Source: Flavobacteriales bacterium UBA5081
Lineage (GTDB): Bacteria; Bacteroidota; Bacteroidia; Flavobacteriales_E; Vicingaceae
Length of the DNA: 64,000 nucleotides
Direction: 5' to 3'
Assembly: GCA_002415785.1 (NCBI GenBank)
Contig: DIAJ01000033.1
Location: forward strand, 283,530 to 347,529
Shown one piece after another: positions 17,803 through 26,628 of this stretch (position 1 is its first letter; each line of letters starts with the position of its first letter). The position numbers and the translations under genes were made by a program. Below the pieces are notes generated by a model. The model did not search any database, was not told the origin of the DNA, and was given only the letters and a program-made list of their open reading frames with translations.

Positions 17803-19015
17803 AGGCGTAAATAGAGTTAAAGGAAAGTTAAAGCTTTCCTCGCTTAAGCTTAACACCCTGCTTGAAATTACTACTGCCATTAACAACAATTCAAGTAGAG
17901 AAGCCCTTTTTGACACCCTTAGAAATGTTCTCACCCAAGAACTAGATATTGGAAAGTTCGTTTTATTTACCTTAGAATCTTCTTGGAAAATCGCATTAAT
18001 AGAAGGCGTGAATATTGAATCTGCTAAAGCAGTTGAGATAGATACACTTATTCAAAAATTCAAAAATATTGATGTACTAGCAGGGAAAAACGCACTACAA
18101 CAAGAAGAGTTTGATATTGTTATTCCCGTATTTCACAAAGAGCGTCCACTAGCCTACTTACTTTTAGCAGATGTTGGAGAAGAAAAACTGGAAATAAGTC
18201 CAATTATCAAGCATTTGCGTTTTATACAAACTTTGGCAAATATTATTGTGGTTGCTTTGGAAAATAAGCGATTAAACAAAGAATACATCAAGCAAATAGA
18301 GGTGAAAAAGGAGCTGGATTTAGCACAAAAAATGCAGTCGCTTCTATTTCCACAAAAATTGCCAAACGATGAGTTTATTGAGGTTAAAGCATTTTATCAA
18401 CCGCATCATGAAATTGGTGGAGATTACTACGATGTCATAAAAATTGACGAAGATCGAACTGCTTTTTGTATTGCTGATGTTAGTGGAAAAGGGATTTCTG
18501 CAGCTTTACTAATGTCTAACTTTCAAGCTAATTTAAGAGCACTGCTGCCACTTGCTAAAAACTTAAAAGAAGTAGTCATTCAATGCAACCAAAAGATTAT
18601 TGAAGCAGCTCATTTTGAAAAATTCATTACTTTATTTATTGCTATTTACAACAAAAAAGAAAAGAGCTTAGAATACTTAAATGCCGGTCATCAAGCGGCA
18701 ATACTTTTTAGCGAGGATAAAAACAAACAACTCACTAAAGGTTGTACTGTTCTAGGAATGTTTGATCAACTACCTTGTATTGACATGGGTGTTATTCCTA
18801 TAAAGAAAGGAGATCAGTTGTACTGTTATACTGATGGGCTAAGTGAATTATCAGACGATAGAGGAAATCAAATTGAAACTGAAGGATTGATTAACTTACT
18901 AAAAGAACAAGATATTAGTAGTTCAGTTCACAAAATAAAAACACTCGTCAATAAAAGAAGTGAATCGGATACTTTTGACGATATTAGTTTTTTAGCTGTT
19001 GATTTTCGCCTTTAA
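17792..19015 (+). CDS. PP2C/SpoIIE-family serine phosphatase with GAF-like sensor
   Basis: The 407 residues contain an N-terminal sensor region (about 20-165, GAF-like, not certain), a linker helix (EVKKELDLAQKMQ) and a SpoIIE/RsbU phosphatase domain (about 195-405). The latter carries EIGGDYYDVIKID and FCIADVSGKGISAALLMSN (metal aspartates), FITLFIAIY, LEYLNAGHQAAILF, YCYTDGLSEL and DTFDDISFLAVD. This is the enzyme class that dephosphorylates anti-anti-sigma factors in partner-switch systems. No RsbW kinase or STAS gene is nearby. It overlaps the LpxD-like gene by 11 bp, so translation is probably coupled, and its 3' end overlaps the convergent ligase gene by 32 bp. Confidence 0.9.
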   Translation: MKSEGVNRVKGKLKLSSLKLNTLLEITTAINNNSSREALFDTLRNVLTQELDIGKFVLFTLESSWKIALIEGVNIESAKAVEIDTLIQKFKNIDVLAGKNALQQEEFDIVIPVFHKERPLAYLLLADVGEEKLEISPIIKHLRFIQTLANIIVVALENKRLNKEYIKQIEVKKELDLAQKMQSLLFPQKLPNDEFIEVKAFYQPHHEIGGDYYDVIKIDEDRTAFCIADVSGKGISAALLMSNFQANLRALLPLAKNLKEVVIQCNQKIIEAAHFEKFITLFIAIYNKKEKSLEYLNAGHQAAILFSEDKNKQLTKGCTVLGMFDQLPCIDMGVIPIKKGDQLYCYTDGLSELSDDRGNQIETEGLINLLKEQDISSSVHKIKTLVNKRSESDTFDDISFLAVDFRL

Positions 19016-20432
19016 GCATTTCCTTGTAATGCAAATCAATTGACATTATGATGGCAATGAAGCCCCAGAATGGAATACTAGCTTTATCTGTATCTAAGAA
19101 ATTATTCAATGTACCATTAACCATATAAGTAGTAAATGCCAGTATCACAAAAAAGACAATAGTTCTTAGCTCACCTTTCGGAAGAATCCAATATAAACGA
19201 GAAGCAGTTCTATAGAATACAATTACGATTAAAAGGAAAGTAAGCGTTCCAATGAAACCACTTTCAGAGAGAGGTCCTAAAAACTCACTATGAGCATTTC
19301 CTCCATCAGCTGAATTTGTACTTATAATAGTTAAATCCTCTGAAGCTTGAAAAGGAGCATATTGAAACATATATGTTCCCGGTCCCCAACCAAAAATGGG
19401 TCGTGCTTCAAACATTCTATATGCCGATTTCCATCGGTTGATTCGCTCTAAATTAGACGCATCAGTTGAAATATTAGAAATTGACTGAACATGCTCTGTC
19501 AAATTCTCTGAGGTTGAATCTTGTTTGTTTTCTTCTAATACATCAATGATGTTGTTCCAAAAAATAGCGGTAAAAATGAGCACCAAGCCGGCAATTGAAA
19601 GCACAAAACTTCCTCTCATTTTAAAAATATAAATAAAAGACACTAAAAATGCGACTACTAAACTAATCCAGGCAGCTCTACCATAAGAAAACACAATTCC
19701 TAAAACCAAAGTAATAGTCATCATTAAAGTAATTAATCTATACTTTTTATATCGCTTCAAAAATAATAAGCATAACATAACGGGAAACATCAAAGCTAAT
19801 ACAGCTCCATACACCGTATGATCTTTAAAAAAGGGCTGCATTACCCAATGGGCAGGTCTCTCTGCAAAGCCATAAGTGCTATGGTGAATAAAAGTATAAA
19901 TTGCAACAGCTGATAATGGTATTAAGTACACCCAGAAAAAAGTAAGAATATTATTCTTTCTTTTAAAGAACTGAGAAGCAACAAAGTAAACAGCAACAAT
20001 GTACCACATTTTTGCTAGAATAAACTTTAGTGAAACAACAAACATTGAGCTTGTCAGCATTGTTACAATCAGCCAAGAAATATAAATATAGATAGAGATT
20101 GTTAATGGATGACGAAGAACTTGTGAGTCAAAGCGCTTTTCGTAAAGCAGCTTCAAGAAGAATATAAGCATTAGACCAAAGAGCAAAGGTTCAGTGGGTA
20201 GAAACATTCCAACACCACCTAGTTCAAGTTCCTCTAAGTTTAATGACAAAGGCGTTGTAAATACGATTACCCACATCAACTTATCAGTGGCAACAAAGGC
20301 TAAAAGTAAAACAACTAAAGCAAAAGGGACAACTGCAAACCAATATTGCTCCATAGCAATAAAAGCACTGTTTGCCATGATAAACAAAAAGCTGCAAATT
20401 AATACCCAATTTGACTTTAAATAATCAGACAT
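18984..20432 (-). CDS. O-antigen ligase/polymerase family membrane protein
   Basis: This 482-residue protein has about ten to twelve hydrophobic segments and the Wzy_C/WaaL features. A periplasmic loop around 285-385 contains RWKSAYRMFEARPIFGWG, and NAHSEFLGPLSESGFIG follows. Such proteins either polymerise glycan repeat units (Wzy) or ligate glycan to a lipid acceptor (WaaL); the sequence does not decide which. It is the last gene of a minus-strand group with two Wzz-like genes 6 bp upstream, which favours a polymerase. The 3' end runs 32 bp into the convergent phosphatase gene. Confidence 0.85.
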   Translation of the reverse strand: MSDYLKSNWVLICSFLFIMANSAFIAMEQYWFAVVPFALVVLLLAFVATDKLMWVIVFTTPLSLNLEELELGGVGMFLPTEPLLFGLMLIFFLKLLYEKRFDSQVLRHPLTISIYIYISWLIVTMLTSSMFVVSLKFILAKMWYIVAVYFVASQFFKRKNNILTFFWVYLIPLSAVAIYTFIHHSTYGFAERPAHWVMQPFFKDHTVYGAVLALMFPVMLCLLFLKRYKKYRLITLMMTITLVLGIVFSYGRAAWISLVVAFLVSFIYIFKMRGSFVLSIAGLVLIFTAIFWNNIIDVLEENKQDSTSENLTEHVQSISNISTDASNLERINRWKSAYRMFEARPIFGWGPGTYMFQYAPFQASEDLTIISTNSADGGNAHSEFLGPLSESGFIGTLTFLLIVIVFYRTASRLYWILPKGELRTIVFFVILAFTTYMVNGTLNNFLDTDKASIPFWGFIAIIMSIDLHYKEMLKGENQQLKN

Positions 20433-20438
20433 CGATTA

Positions 20439-21404
20439 CTACCTTTTGTGATATCCAAAAATCAATAATGCTGTAAAAGTAAAAAGCACCGAAGCAACTA
20501 CAGCTGACAAAACAATTAGCCAACGAATAGGATAAGACTTTTTATCAGGCACTTCAGGTGAGACCAAGACATTAGTATACGTTTGAATTTTATTGTAATC
20601 TTTTACTGAAGCTTCATAAGCATGCATTCTTCTTATATATTCATCATTAAACTCATTTAATTGAGCGTGCATGTTGTGAAATTTGCGACCGTATTTTTGA
20701 AGATTCTCATAAATTTCTGTAGCCTTATTATAGTCATCTCCTTTCTTACCGGAAAGTAAAAATTTAAAATAACCCTCTGTCACCTCAATAGATTGACCAA
20801 TGTAGTCAACTAAACCATATTTTGTGGCATACTCTCTTATTAGCCCTTCCAAACTGTCTACTTGAGCCTTTTTATTATTCACCAACTCTCTATTAATCAA
20901 AAGAATCTCTTTGTATTTTTCTTTTTGAATAGCTCTAATATTCAAGTTTAGTTGGTGGAGCACCTCTTCTACAATTTGTTTGGCTTTTTGAGGGCTTATT
21001 GAAGTAGCCGTGATTTCAACTGACTCAAAACGAGTTTCAGTAAAGGTTACATGCTCAGCATACAATTTATTTACAAAATTCTTCGAACTTGGTTGGGTGG
21101 TATCCACTCCATATTCGTCGTAAAGATTAAACTTATTAATTATTGTATCACGAATTACGTTAGACTCTAGATACTGTTGAAGCTGCTCAAGCTCCGTTTC
21201 GCTGCCATATATTCCTAAGTTTGTTGGGTATACAACTGCTCTTGAAGTAAATTTTGGTGGTATAAATTTGGGTCCTGAAAATACAGCAGACAGAATTGCC
21301 GCTGCTACTCCTACTCCTAAAAGCAACTTCCACTTTCTAGAAGCAAATCCCAAAATCTCCATATTGGTCTGAAAGTAATTTTTCCCTGATTCTTCTTGAC
21401 TCAT
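20439..21404 (-). CDS. Wzz-like polysaccharide chain-length protein (second copy)
   Basis: The 321 residues have the two-membrane-helix layout of polysaccharide co-polymerases: a TM near 28-48 (KWKLLLGVGVAAAILSAVF), a periplasmic coiled-coil-rich region, and a C-terminal TM preceded by PDKKSYPIRWLIVL. No cytoplasmic tyrosine-kinase domain is present. It resembles its upstream neighbour in layout and in the SYPIRWLIVL motif, so the two look like tandem paralogues or a heteromeric pair. It starts 4 bp after the neighbour's stop. It probably sets glycan chain length together with the ligase/polymerase downstream. Confidence 0.85.
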   Translation of the reverse strand: MSQEESGKNYFQTNMEILGFASRKWKLLLGVGVAAAILSAVFSGPKFIPPKFTSRAVVYPTNLGIYGSETELEQLQQYLESNVIRDTIINKFNLYDEYGVDTTQPSSKNFVNKLYAEHVTFTETRFESVEITATSISPQKAKQIVEEVLHQLNLNIRAIQKEKYKEILLINRELVNNKKAQVDSLEGLIREYATKYGLVDYIGQSIEVTEGYFKFLLSGKKGDDYNKATEIYENLQKYGRKFHNMHAQLNEFNDEYIRRMHAYEASVKDYNKIQTYTNVLVSPEVPDKKSYPIRWLIVLSAVVASVLFTFTALLIFGYHKR

Positions 21405-21408
21405 AAGG

Positions 21409-22401
21409 TTATTTTTTTGGGTCGATTAAAATCAACACAACCATAGTAAATAAAAAAGTAGCTACTACCGAAACTAAAACAATTAACCACCTAATTGGAT
21501 AAGATGGCTTTTCAGCCGGATAGGCATCATTGACAATAAATTTATGATCTAATTGCGTTTCTGCATTTACCCTTGCCTCTGCATAAACCTCTCTTAAATC
21601 GCTAAGCTTCTCTCTTTCATATTCTAATTGCTGAACTAAGCTCAGATATTTACCGCCATATTTTGATAATGTATCTAATCGATTATTAATCTTCTCTGCT
21701 GCTTTATTGTTGTTACTTACAAGGGCTGCTCCGTACTGATCACTCAAAACTTCTACTTGTGTTTCATAATCTTGCACACCTTTTGAACGTAAGTAATTCA
21801 AGGTATCTTCCATTGAATTGATTTCTGCAACCAATGTGTTATATTCGCTTTTTACGATTTCAAAGGCCTGAACAGCTACCTTTTTTAGCATTTTGTTTTT
21901 CACGCTGTCCAACATTTTTGCAATCTCATTTGCAATATTTGCAGCATAAATGGGGTCGGTATCTAATACTTCAATTTTAACCGACATAAACTTTGTTCTG
22001 TAAAAATCTATATTTCTGTCGTACTCTTTATTTAATTTAGTTTTCTTGTATTTATCCTCTTGATCAATTTTATAGTGAGACATTAAGTCATACTTCTTGA
22101 TAATGTGATCCCTGATCGCATCAGATTTTAGAATTTGAATCATTTGCTCAGCCTCTTCTTCTTCTCCAAATTCTAAAAAGTCTTTTTCTTTATAATTTTC
22201 ATTGTTCAATAACGCTCTAGAAATAGAAGAAGTGGTTGAAGGAAATAAGATTACAGAAGATTCATATTTGTCTTCGATTAATAGAGAAAAAACAAATGAT
22301 GTGATTAATGCTAAAAAAGTGGTAGTTAAAAGCACATAACGCCACTTTCTCATAAACTCCAATATCCCTTGTGAATTAATATCGTAATTATCTTCAGCCA
22401 T
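21409..22401 (-). CDS. Wzz-like polysaccharide chain-length protein (first copy)
   Basis: This 330-residue protein has an N-terminal TM (WRYVLLTTTFLALITSFVF), then the Wzz entry motif EDKYESSVILFP, a helical periplasmic part with coiled-coil character (about 150-290), and a C-terminal TM after KPSYPIRWLIVL. It lacks a BY-kinase domain. It heads a three-gene minus-strand group with a second Wzz-like protein and an O-antigen ligase/polymerase. A TAnnTTTG box lies about 26 bp upstream. The role in chain-length control is inferred from the family and the locus. Confidence 0.86.
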   Translation of the reverse strand: MAEDNYDINSQGILEFMRKWRYVLLTTTFLALITSFVFSLLIEDKYESSVILFPSTTSSISRALLNNENYKEKDFLEFGEEEEAEQMIQILKSDAIRDHIIKKYDLMSHYKIDQEDKYKKTKLNKEYDRNIDFYRTKFMSVKIEVLDTDPIYAANIANEIAKMLDSVKNKMLKKVAVQAFEIVKSEYNTLVAEINSMEDTLNYLRSKGVQDYETQVEVLSDQYGAALVSNNNKAAEKINNRLDTLSKYGGKYLSLVQQLEYEREKLSDLREVYAEARVNAETQLDHKFIVNDAYPAEKPSYPIRWLIVLVSVVATFLFTMVVLILIDPKK

Positions 22402-22426
22402 AAGTTAAGCTCGATTAAAAAAAGTC

Positions 22427-22434
22427 CAAAAATA
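22427..22434 (-). promoter_or_regulatory. Putative -7 promoter box for the Wzz/ligase genes
   Basis: On the minus strand this reads TATTTTTG, matching TAnnTTTG, 25 bp upstream of the first Wzz-like ATG. It falls in the 58-bp gap after the flippase gene, so the three downstream genes may have their own promoter. No TTG is found at -33. Confidence 0.45.
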
Positions 22435-22459
22435 GTTAAAAACGTCTATACGCTTAGGT

Positions 22460-23899
22460 TTATTGTTTAGAAATGAGTTTTCGAAAATCTTCAATCTTTA
22501 CAAGCCCTAAAGTAAGTGCTGCTAAACCAAAGAAAAAGAAAATAATAACCGAAAACAAAAACAGATTTAGCTGAAATTTCACTAAAAATGCAGCTCCTAT
22601 TAAACCAATTATTACAATTAGCATTGTTTTCAAAATATAATTAAAAGAGTATCCCATTTCAAACACTTTCTTACTTAAAATTATTTGTGTAAGTATGACG
22701 ATTGTTTGGGTCACTAAAGTTGCAATAGCCGCCCCAAATGCTCCACTTTTAGGTATTAATATAAAATTCAGGCTAAAGTTTATTACCAAACCAGCCAGTG
22801 CAATATAATTTAGTTCTTTTAAACTTCCATTAGCAGTTAACAGTGTACCATAAACATAAGTAAGTGCAATGGCTACAAAAGACAACATTAAAACCGGAAA
22901 AACTTCTGCCGATTCAGAAATGTGATGATCGTACAACAACTCCATTAAATCTGTAGAGTAATACCAACTGATAATGGCTACTCCAACTGATGGTAAAAAA
23001 ATTAAATTGAAGGCGGTATTTACTAATTTGCTAACTTCTTGATTTTCTTTAATCATTCTTGCAAAAATGGGCAACAACAATCCGGCAAACATATAACCAA
23101 ACATATTGAAAGCCTCCATGATTCGATATGCTTGAGCATAAATTCCCACTTCAGCTTTTCCATTAGAGTATAGCTCTCCTACCATTACAGAATCTAAGCG
23201 ATAGTAAAACGACATCAAAAGCACTAAAAGGGCAAATGGCAAGCTCTCCTTTAGAATTAAACGAAATAAGGGTAAATCAATTCTAAATTTAAAGCTTTTA
23301 GCTTTGGAATAAACTACGATAAAAGAAACTAATGCTGTTGTAAAGTATGCCGCAAATTGAGCGTAAACAAACCACTCAATTTTAAATTGTCCGATTTGGT
23401 GGTTTCCCCACAATAAATAACCACAAATGATAATCATCAGCAAGCGATCCAAGACTGAGAAAACACCATCTAATTTAAACAAATGCAATCCACTAAAGTT
23501 AGATCGCAAATACAAAATCATGGAAGCTAGAAATTGATTAATTCCCAAAATAAAGAGCAGGTAAACAGCTTTGTGTTCTAAACCAATTAAAAATGCTCCA
23601 AGCATTGTAGCAAGCATGTAGACTACTCCAAGCAAAAGCTTTACGTTAAATACGCCTGAAAAATACCTTTGCAACATGTGACTATGCTGTGCAATATTTC
23701 GATTGTTGTAATTGGTTATTCCAAAATCTAAAATGATGTTTAATAAAATGGAGAACGAAAAAACTTGATAGTATAAACCGTACTCCTCTGCTCCTACCGT
23801 ATTTTGAACACTTACATCTATTCCTAAAATCCAAAATGGCTTAACCAACAGATTTACAAACAGAATAAAAAGTAAATTATGGACAAATTTTCGCTGCAT
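22460..23899 (-). CDS. Polysaccharide flippase (Wzx/MATE-like)
   Basis: The 479 residues form a polytopic membrane protein with about 12-14 hydrophobic segments. It belongs to the polysaccharide-export branch of the MOP superfamily that flips lipid-linked glycan units across the inner membrane. The N-terminal part (GAEEYGLYYQVFSFSILL, then DFGITNYNNRNIA) is typical of the family. It lies upstream of the Wzz-like and ligase genes on the same strand and is divergent from the methyltransferase gene. With those genes it forms a minimal Wzx/Wzy-type set. The glycan is unknown. Confidence 0.88.
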   Translation of the reverse strand: MQRKFVHNLLFILFVNLLVKPFWILGIDVSVQNTVGAEEYGLYYQVFSFSILLNIILDFGITNYNNRNIAQHSHMLQRYFSGVFNVKLLLGVVYMLATMLGAFLIGLEHKAVYLLFILGINQFLASMILYLRSNFSGLHLFKLDGVFSVLDRLLMIIICGYLLWGNHQIGQFKIEWFVYAQFAAYFTTALVSFIVVYSKAKSFKFRIDLPLFRLILKESLPFALLVLLMSFYYRLDSVMVGELYSNGKAEVGIYAQAYRIMEAFNMFGYMFAGLLLPIFARMIKENQEVSKLVNTAFNLIFLPSVGVAIISWYYSTDLMELLYDHHISESAEVFPVLMLSFVAIALTYVYGTLLTANGSLKELNYIALAGLVINFSLNFILIPKSGAFGAAIATLVTQTIVILTQIILSKKVFEMGYSFNYILKTMLIVIIGLIGAAFLVKFQLNLFLFSVIIFFFFGLAALTLGLVKIEDFRKLISKQ

Positions 23900-23978
23900 G
23901 AAACAGGCTAACAGAAGTTTTAGTAAGTGACAAAGTAAAGCAATCCGATTGAATCCTTTTCAATTTAATTCAGCTAAG

Positions 23979-23986
23979 TATATTTG
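23979..23986 (+). promoter_or_regulatory. Putative -7 promoter box for the methyltransferase/glycosyltransferase pair
   Basis: TATATTTG matches TAnnTTTG. Its last three bases are also the in-frame TTG that would give the longest frame of the downstream gene (start 23984). A promoter here would rule out that TTG and supports a start at 24005. Confidence 0.5.
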
Positions 23987-24004
23987 CAAGCTTTACAAGG
24001 AAGC

Positions 24005-24826
24005 ATGAAGATGACTGTTGAGGAGTTTTTTGATCTTTTTCTGGAAGAATTAAAAACCAATACCGACTTACATTACTATTACAAATACTTAGATAATCCT
24101 TCTCGTTTTGAGTACCGTAAGGCTTATTTCTGTCAGCGTTTGCAATATATAATTGATCATATTAACGAGCCGGATCTAAAAATTTGGGACTGCGGCTGTG
24201 GTTTTGGAACTACCGGAATTTTTCTTTCCATAAATGGAATTGCCTCTCATGGCACTACCCTTGAGCATTACATCAAGCAAATTCCTAAACGATTAGAATT
24301 TTGGAGCAAATATGGCGACGTGAGTAAATTCACCTACTCTTACGAAGATATTTTTGACTGCACTTTTAAGCCCGAAAGCTTTGACTTAATTATCATTCAA
24401 GATACTCTTCATCACTTAGAGCCTTTGGATGATGCACTAAACATTCTTAACAAAGTCCTTAAGCCAAAAGGAAAGCTACTAATTATTGAAGAAAACGGGA
24501 ACAATATTATACAAAATGCTAAACTCTTTTTGCAAAGGGGGAATAAACGCATTATTAAAATTTATGATGAAAAGCTGAAAAAACACATTTTACTTGGAAA
24601 TGAAAATATTAGAAGTCTAAGTACATGGCAAAAAGCTTTTGAAAAACAAAACTTCACAATCGATCGTAAATCTGTTCAGTACATTAGATATTATTTACCT
24701 TTTATGTTTCCTAATGAGAAGGCTAAAGCGAAAGTTGAAAAGGAGCAAGAAATTTGGAAAAAAAATAACTTTTTAAAAGAATACTTCTTTTTTGGAATTA
24801 ACTTCATGGTTGATAAAGTCAATTAA
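24005..24826 (+). CDS. SAM-dependent methyltransferase (class I)
   Basis: This protein of about 273 residues has a Rossmann-type methyltransferase core. Motif I is LKIWDCGCGFGTTGIFLS, and the post-motif segments are FDLIIIQDTLHHLEPL and LKPKGKLLIIEENGNN. The substrate is unknown; its place next to glycan genes suggests a sugar or lipid-linked intermediate. The frame extends upstream to a TTG at 23984, but a -7 box covers it. ATG at 24005 (MKMTVEEFF) or 24011 is therefore the better start. The glycosyltransferase gene follows after 5 bp. Confidence 0.85.
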   Translation: MKMTVEEFFDLFLEELKTNTDLHYYYKYLDNPSRFEYRKAYFCQRLQYIIDHINEPDLKIWDCGCGFGTTGIFLSINGIASHGTTLEHYIKQIPKRLEFWSKYGDVSKFTYSYEDIFDCTFKPESFDLIIIQDTLHHLEPLDDALNILNKVLKPKGKLLIIEENGNNIIQNAKLFLQRGNKRIIKIYDEKLKKHILLGNENIRSLSTWQKAFEKQNFTIDRKSVQYIRYYLPFMFPNEKAKAKVEKEQEIWKKNNFLKEYFFFGINFMVDKVN

Positions 24827-24831
24827 TTTTC

Positions 24832-25959
24832 ATGCGAATTGCCGTAAATACTCGACTTTTAGTTCCGGAAAAAATGGACGGAATTGGTCGCTTTACTTTT
24901 GAAACGCTTCAAAGAATATGTAACAATAACCCTGAAGTTAAGTTTGACTTTATTTTTGACCGTAAACCAAGTAGTGAATTTAAATTTAGCGAGAATGTTC
25001 GTTTAATCAGCCTTTCGCCTCCTGCACGCCACCCAATTTTATGGGTAATTTGGTTTGAGTACAGATTAAGGAAATACATTAACAGTAATCATTTTGACCT
25101 TTTACTTTCGCCTGAAGGATGGATTCCTCCAAACTTAAATTGCCCTTCATTAGGTGTCATCCACGACTTGAACTTTGCTCATCATCCTGAAAATATAATT
25201 TTCAGTCATCGAAAATACTTACAATATTTCTTTCCAAAGTTTGCCAATAGAGCTAATCGAATTGCTACTGTTTCAGAGTTTTCAAAAAAAGATATCATTG
25301 AAACATACAATATAAGTCCTGAGAAAATTGATGTTGTGTACAATGGAGCCAATAATATTTTTAAGCCAATTAGTACTGAAGAAAAAATCAACGTAAGAGC
25401 AACCTTTAGCAATGAGAAGCCCTACTTTATTTTCATAGGCACACTTCATCCAAGGAAAAATATTGATCATTTATTGTTGGCATTTGATGATTTTAAATCA
25501 ACTGTGCACAGTAATGTTCAGCTTCTCATTGTCGGAAATAGAAAATGGTGGCCTGCAAAAGTGGAGTCCATTTACCAAAAGATGAAGTTTAAAGATAACG
25601 TTCATTTTTTGGGCAGACAATCGGACGAAAATTTAGCACAACTTTTAGCATCCGCTGAAGCACTCACCTACCTACCCTATTTTGAAGGCTTTGGAATTCC
25701 TATTTTAGAAGCTTTTCAATGTGAAGTTCCTGTAATCACTTCTGCAGTTAGCTCTATGCCGGAAGTTGCAAAAGATGCTGCACTTTTGGCTCAGCCAACT
25801 GATGTAAGAAGCATTTCCGAAAAGATGAGACTTATTATTGAAAACGATGAATTAAAAAAGCGTCTAATTCTAAAAGGAGTAGAAAGAGCTAAAGATTTCT
25901 CTTGGGACAAAACCGCCGATTTATTATGGCAAAGTATTTTAAAAACATTGGGAAAGTAA
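24832..25959 (+). CDS. Glycosyltransferase, GT4-like
   Basis: The 375 residues have the GT-B fold layout. The N-terminal acceptor domain begins MRIAVNTRLLVPEKMDGIGR. The C-terminal donor domain contains YFIFIGTLHPRKNIDHLLLA and the E(x7)E motif EGFGIPILEAF, followed by VPVITSAVSSMPEV, which are typical of retaining GT4 enzymes. The donor and acceptor cannot be assigned. It is adjacent to the methyltransferase (5 bp) and divergent from the flippase, so it likely builds the locus glycan. rnhB begins 1 bp after its stop, so the housekeeping gene may share this transcript. Confidence 0.92.
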   Translation: MRIAVNTRLLVPEKMDGIGRFTFETLQRICNNNPEVKFDFIFDRKPSSEFKFSENVRLISLSPPARHPILWVIWFEYRLRKYINSNHFDLLLSPEGWIPPNLNCPSLGVIHDLNFAHHPENIIFSHRKYLQYFFPKFANRANRIATVSEFSKKDIIETYNISPEKIDVVYNGANNIFKPISTEEKINVRATFSNEKPYFIFIGTLHPRKNIDHLLLAFDDFKSTVHSNVQLLIVGNRKWWPAKVESIYQKMKFKDNVHFLGRQSDENLAQLLASAEALTYLPYFEGFGIPILEAFQCEVPVITSAVSSMPEVAKDAALLAQPTDVRSISEKMRLIIENDELKKRLILKGVERAKDFSWDKTADLLWQSILKTLGK

Positions 25960-25960
25960 A

Positions 25961-26563
25961 ATGGCTTTAAAGAGTTTTTTTACCAAAGGGAAAATTGAAG
26001 TTGGATGTGATGAAGCCGGCAGGGGCTGTTTAGCGGGACCGGTTTTTGCCGCTGCTGTGATACTGAACCACAAAAAAAAATACAGTTTATTAGACGATTC
26101 GAAAAAACTAAGTAAAAAGAAAAGAGATGAATGTAGAATTTGGATTGAAGAAAATGCATTAGACTGGGCAGTTGGCATTGTAGAAGCCAAAGAGATTGAT
26201 GAGATTAACATTTTAAATGCATCTTTTCTAGCCATGCATCGAGCAATAGAACAATTAAGTTCTCCATTTGACCAATTATTAATTGATGGCAATCGCTTTA
26301 AGCCTTACAAAAAAGTCCCTCATCATTGTATTATTAAAGGAGATGGAAAGTTTAAAAACATTGCAGCAGCTTCAATTCTAGCCAAAACGCACAGGGACGA
26401 GTACATGCAAAAAATAGCAAAAGATTTTCCTCAATATGAGTGGCAAAGTAATCAAGGCTACCCCACAAAAAAACACAGGCAAGCCATTCTCAATCACGGA
26501 AGTTGTGTACACCACCGTAATAGTTTCCAATTAATTCCACCACAACTTAAAATAAAATTTTAG
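25961..26563 (+). CDS. rnhB: Ribonuclease HII
   Basis: RNase HII cuts RNA in RNA/DNA hybrids and starts removal of single ribonucleotides from DNA. The 200-residue length is normal. The catalytic acidic residues lie in GCDEAGRGCLAGPV (Asp-Glu pair), LLIDGNRF and AKTHRDEYM. It starts 1 bp after the glycosyltransferase stop. An A9 run (26072-26080) encodes three lysines near residue 40, an ordinary consequence of AT-rich coding. Confidence 0.97.
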   Translation: MALKSFFTKGKIEVGCDEAGRGCLAGPVFAAAVILNHKKKYSLLDDSKKLSKKKRDECRIWIEENALDWAVGIVEAKEIDEINILNASFLAMHRAIEQLSSPFDQLLIDGNRFKPYKKVPHHCIIKGDGKFKNIAAASILAKTHRDEYMQKIAKDFPQYEWQSNQGYPTKKHRQAILNHGSCVHHRNSFQLIPPQLKIKF

Positions 26564-26628
26564 CATTCATTAAGATATGTTAAGTTATTGTTTTACTTTT
26601 ATGCAATAGATAAGTAAAACCATATTTT

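Noticed and set aside
23984..24004. TTG start for the methyltransferase
   Set aside because: The TTG is part of a TATATTTG promoter box; ATG at 24005 follows directly.
26072..26080. A9 run in rnhB as a slippery site
   Set aside because: It lies near codon 40 inside the catalytic domain, where a shorter product would have no sense. AT-rich lysine codons explain it.
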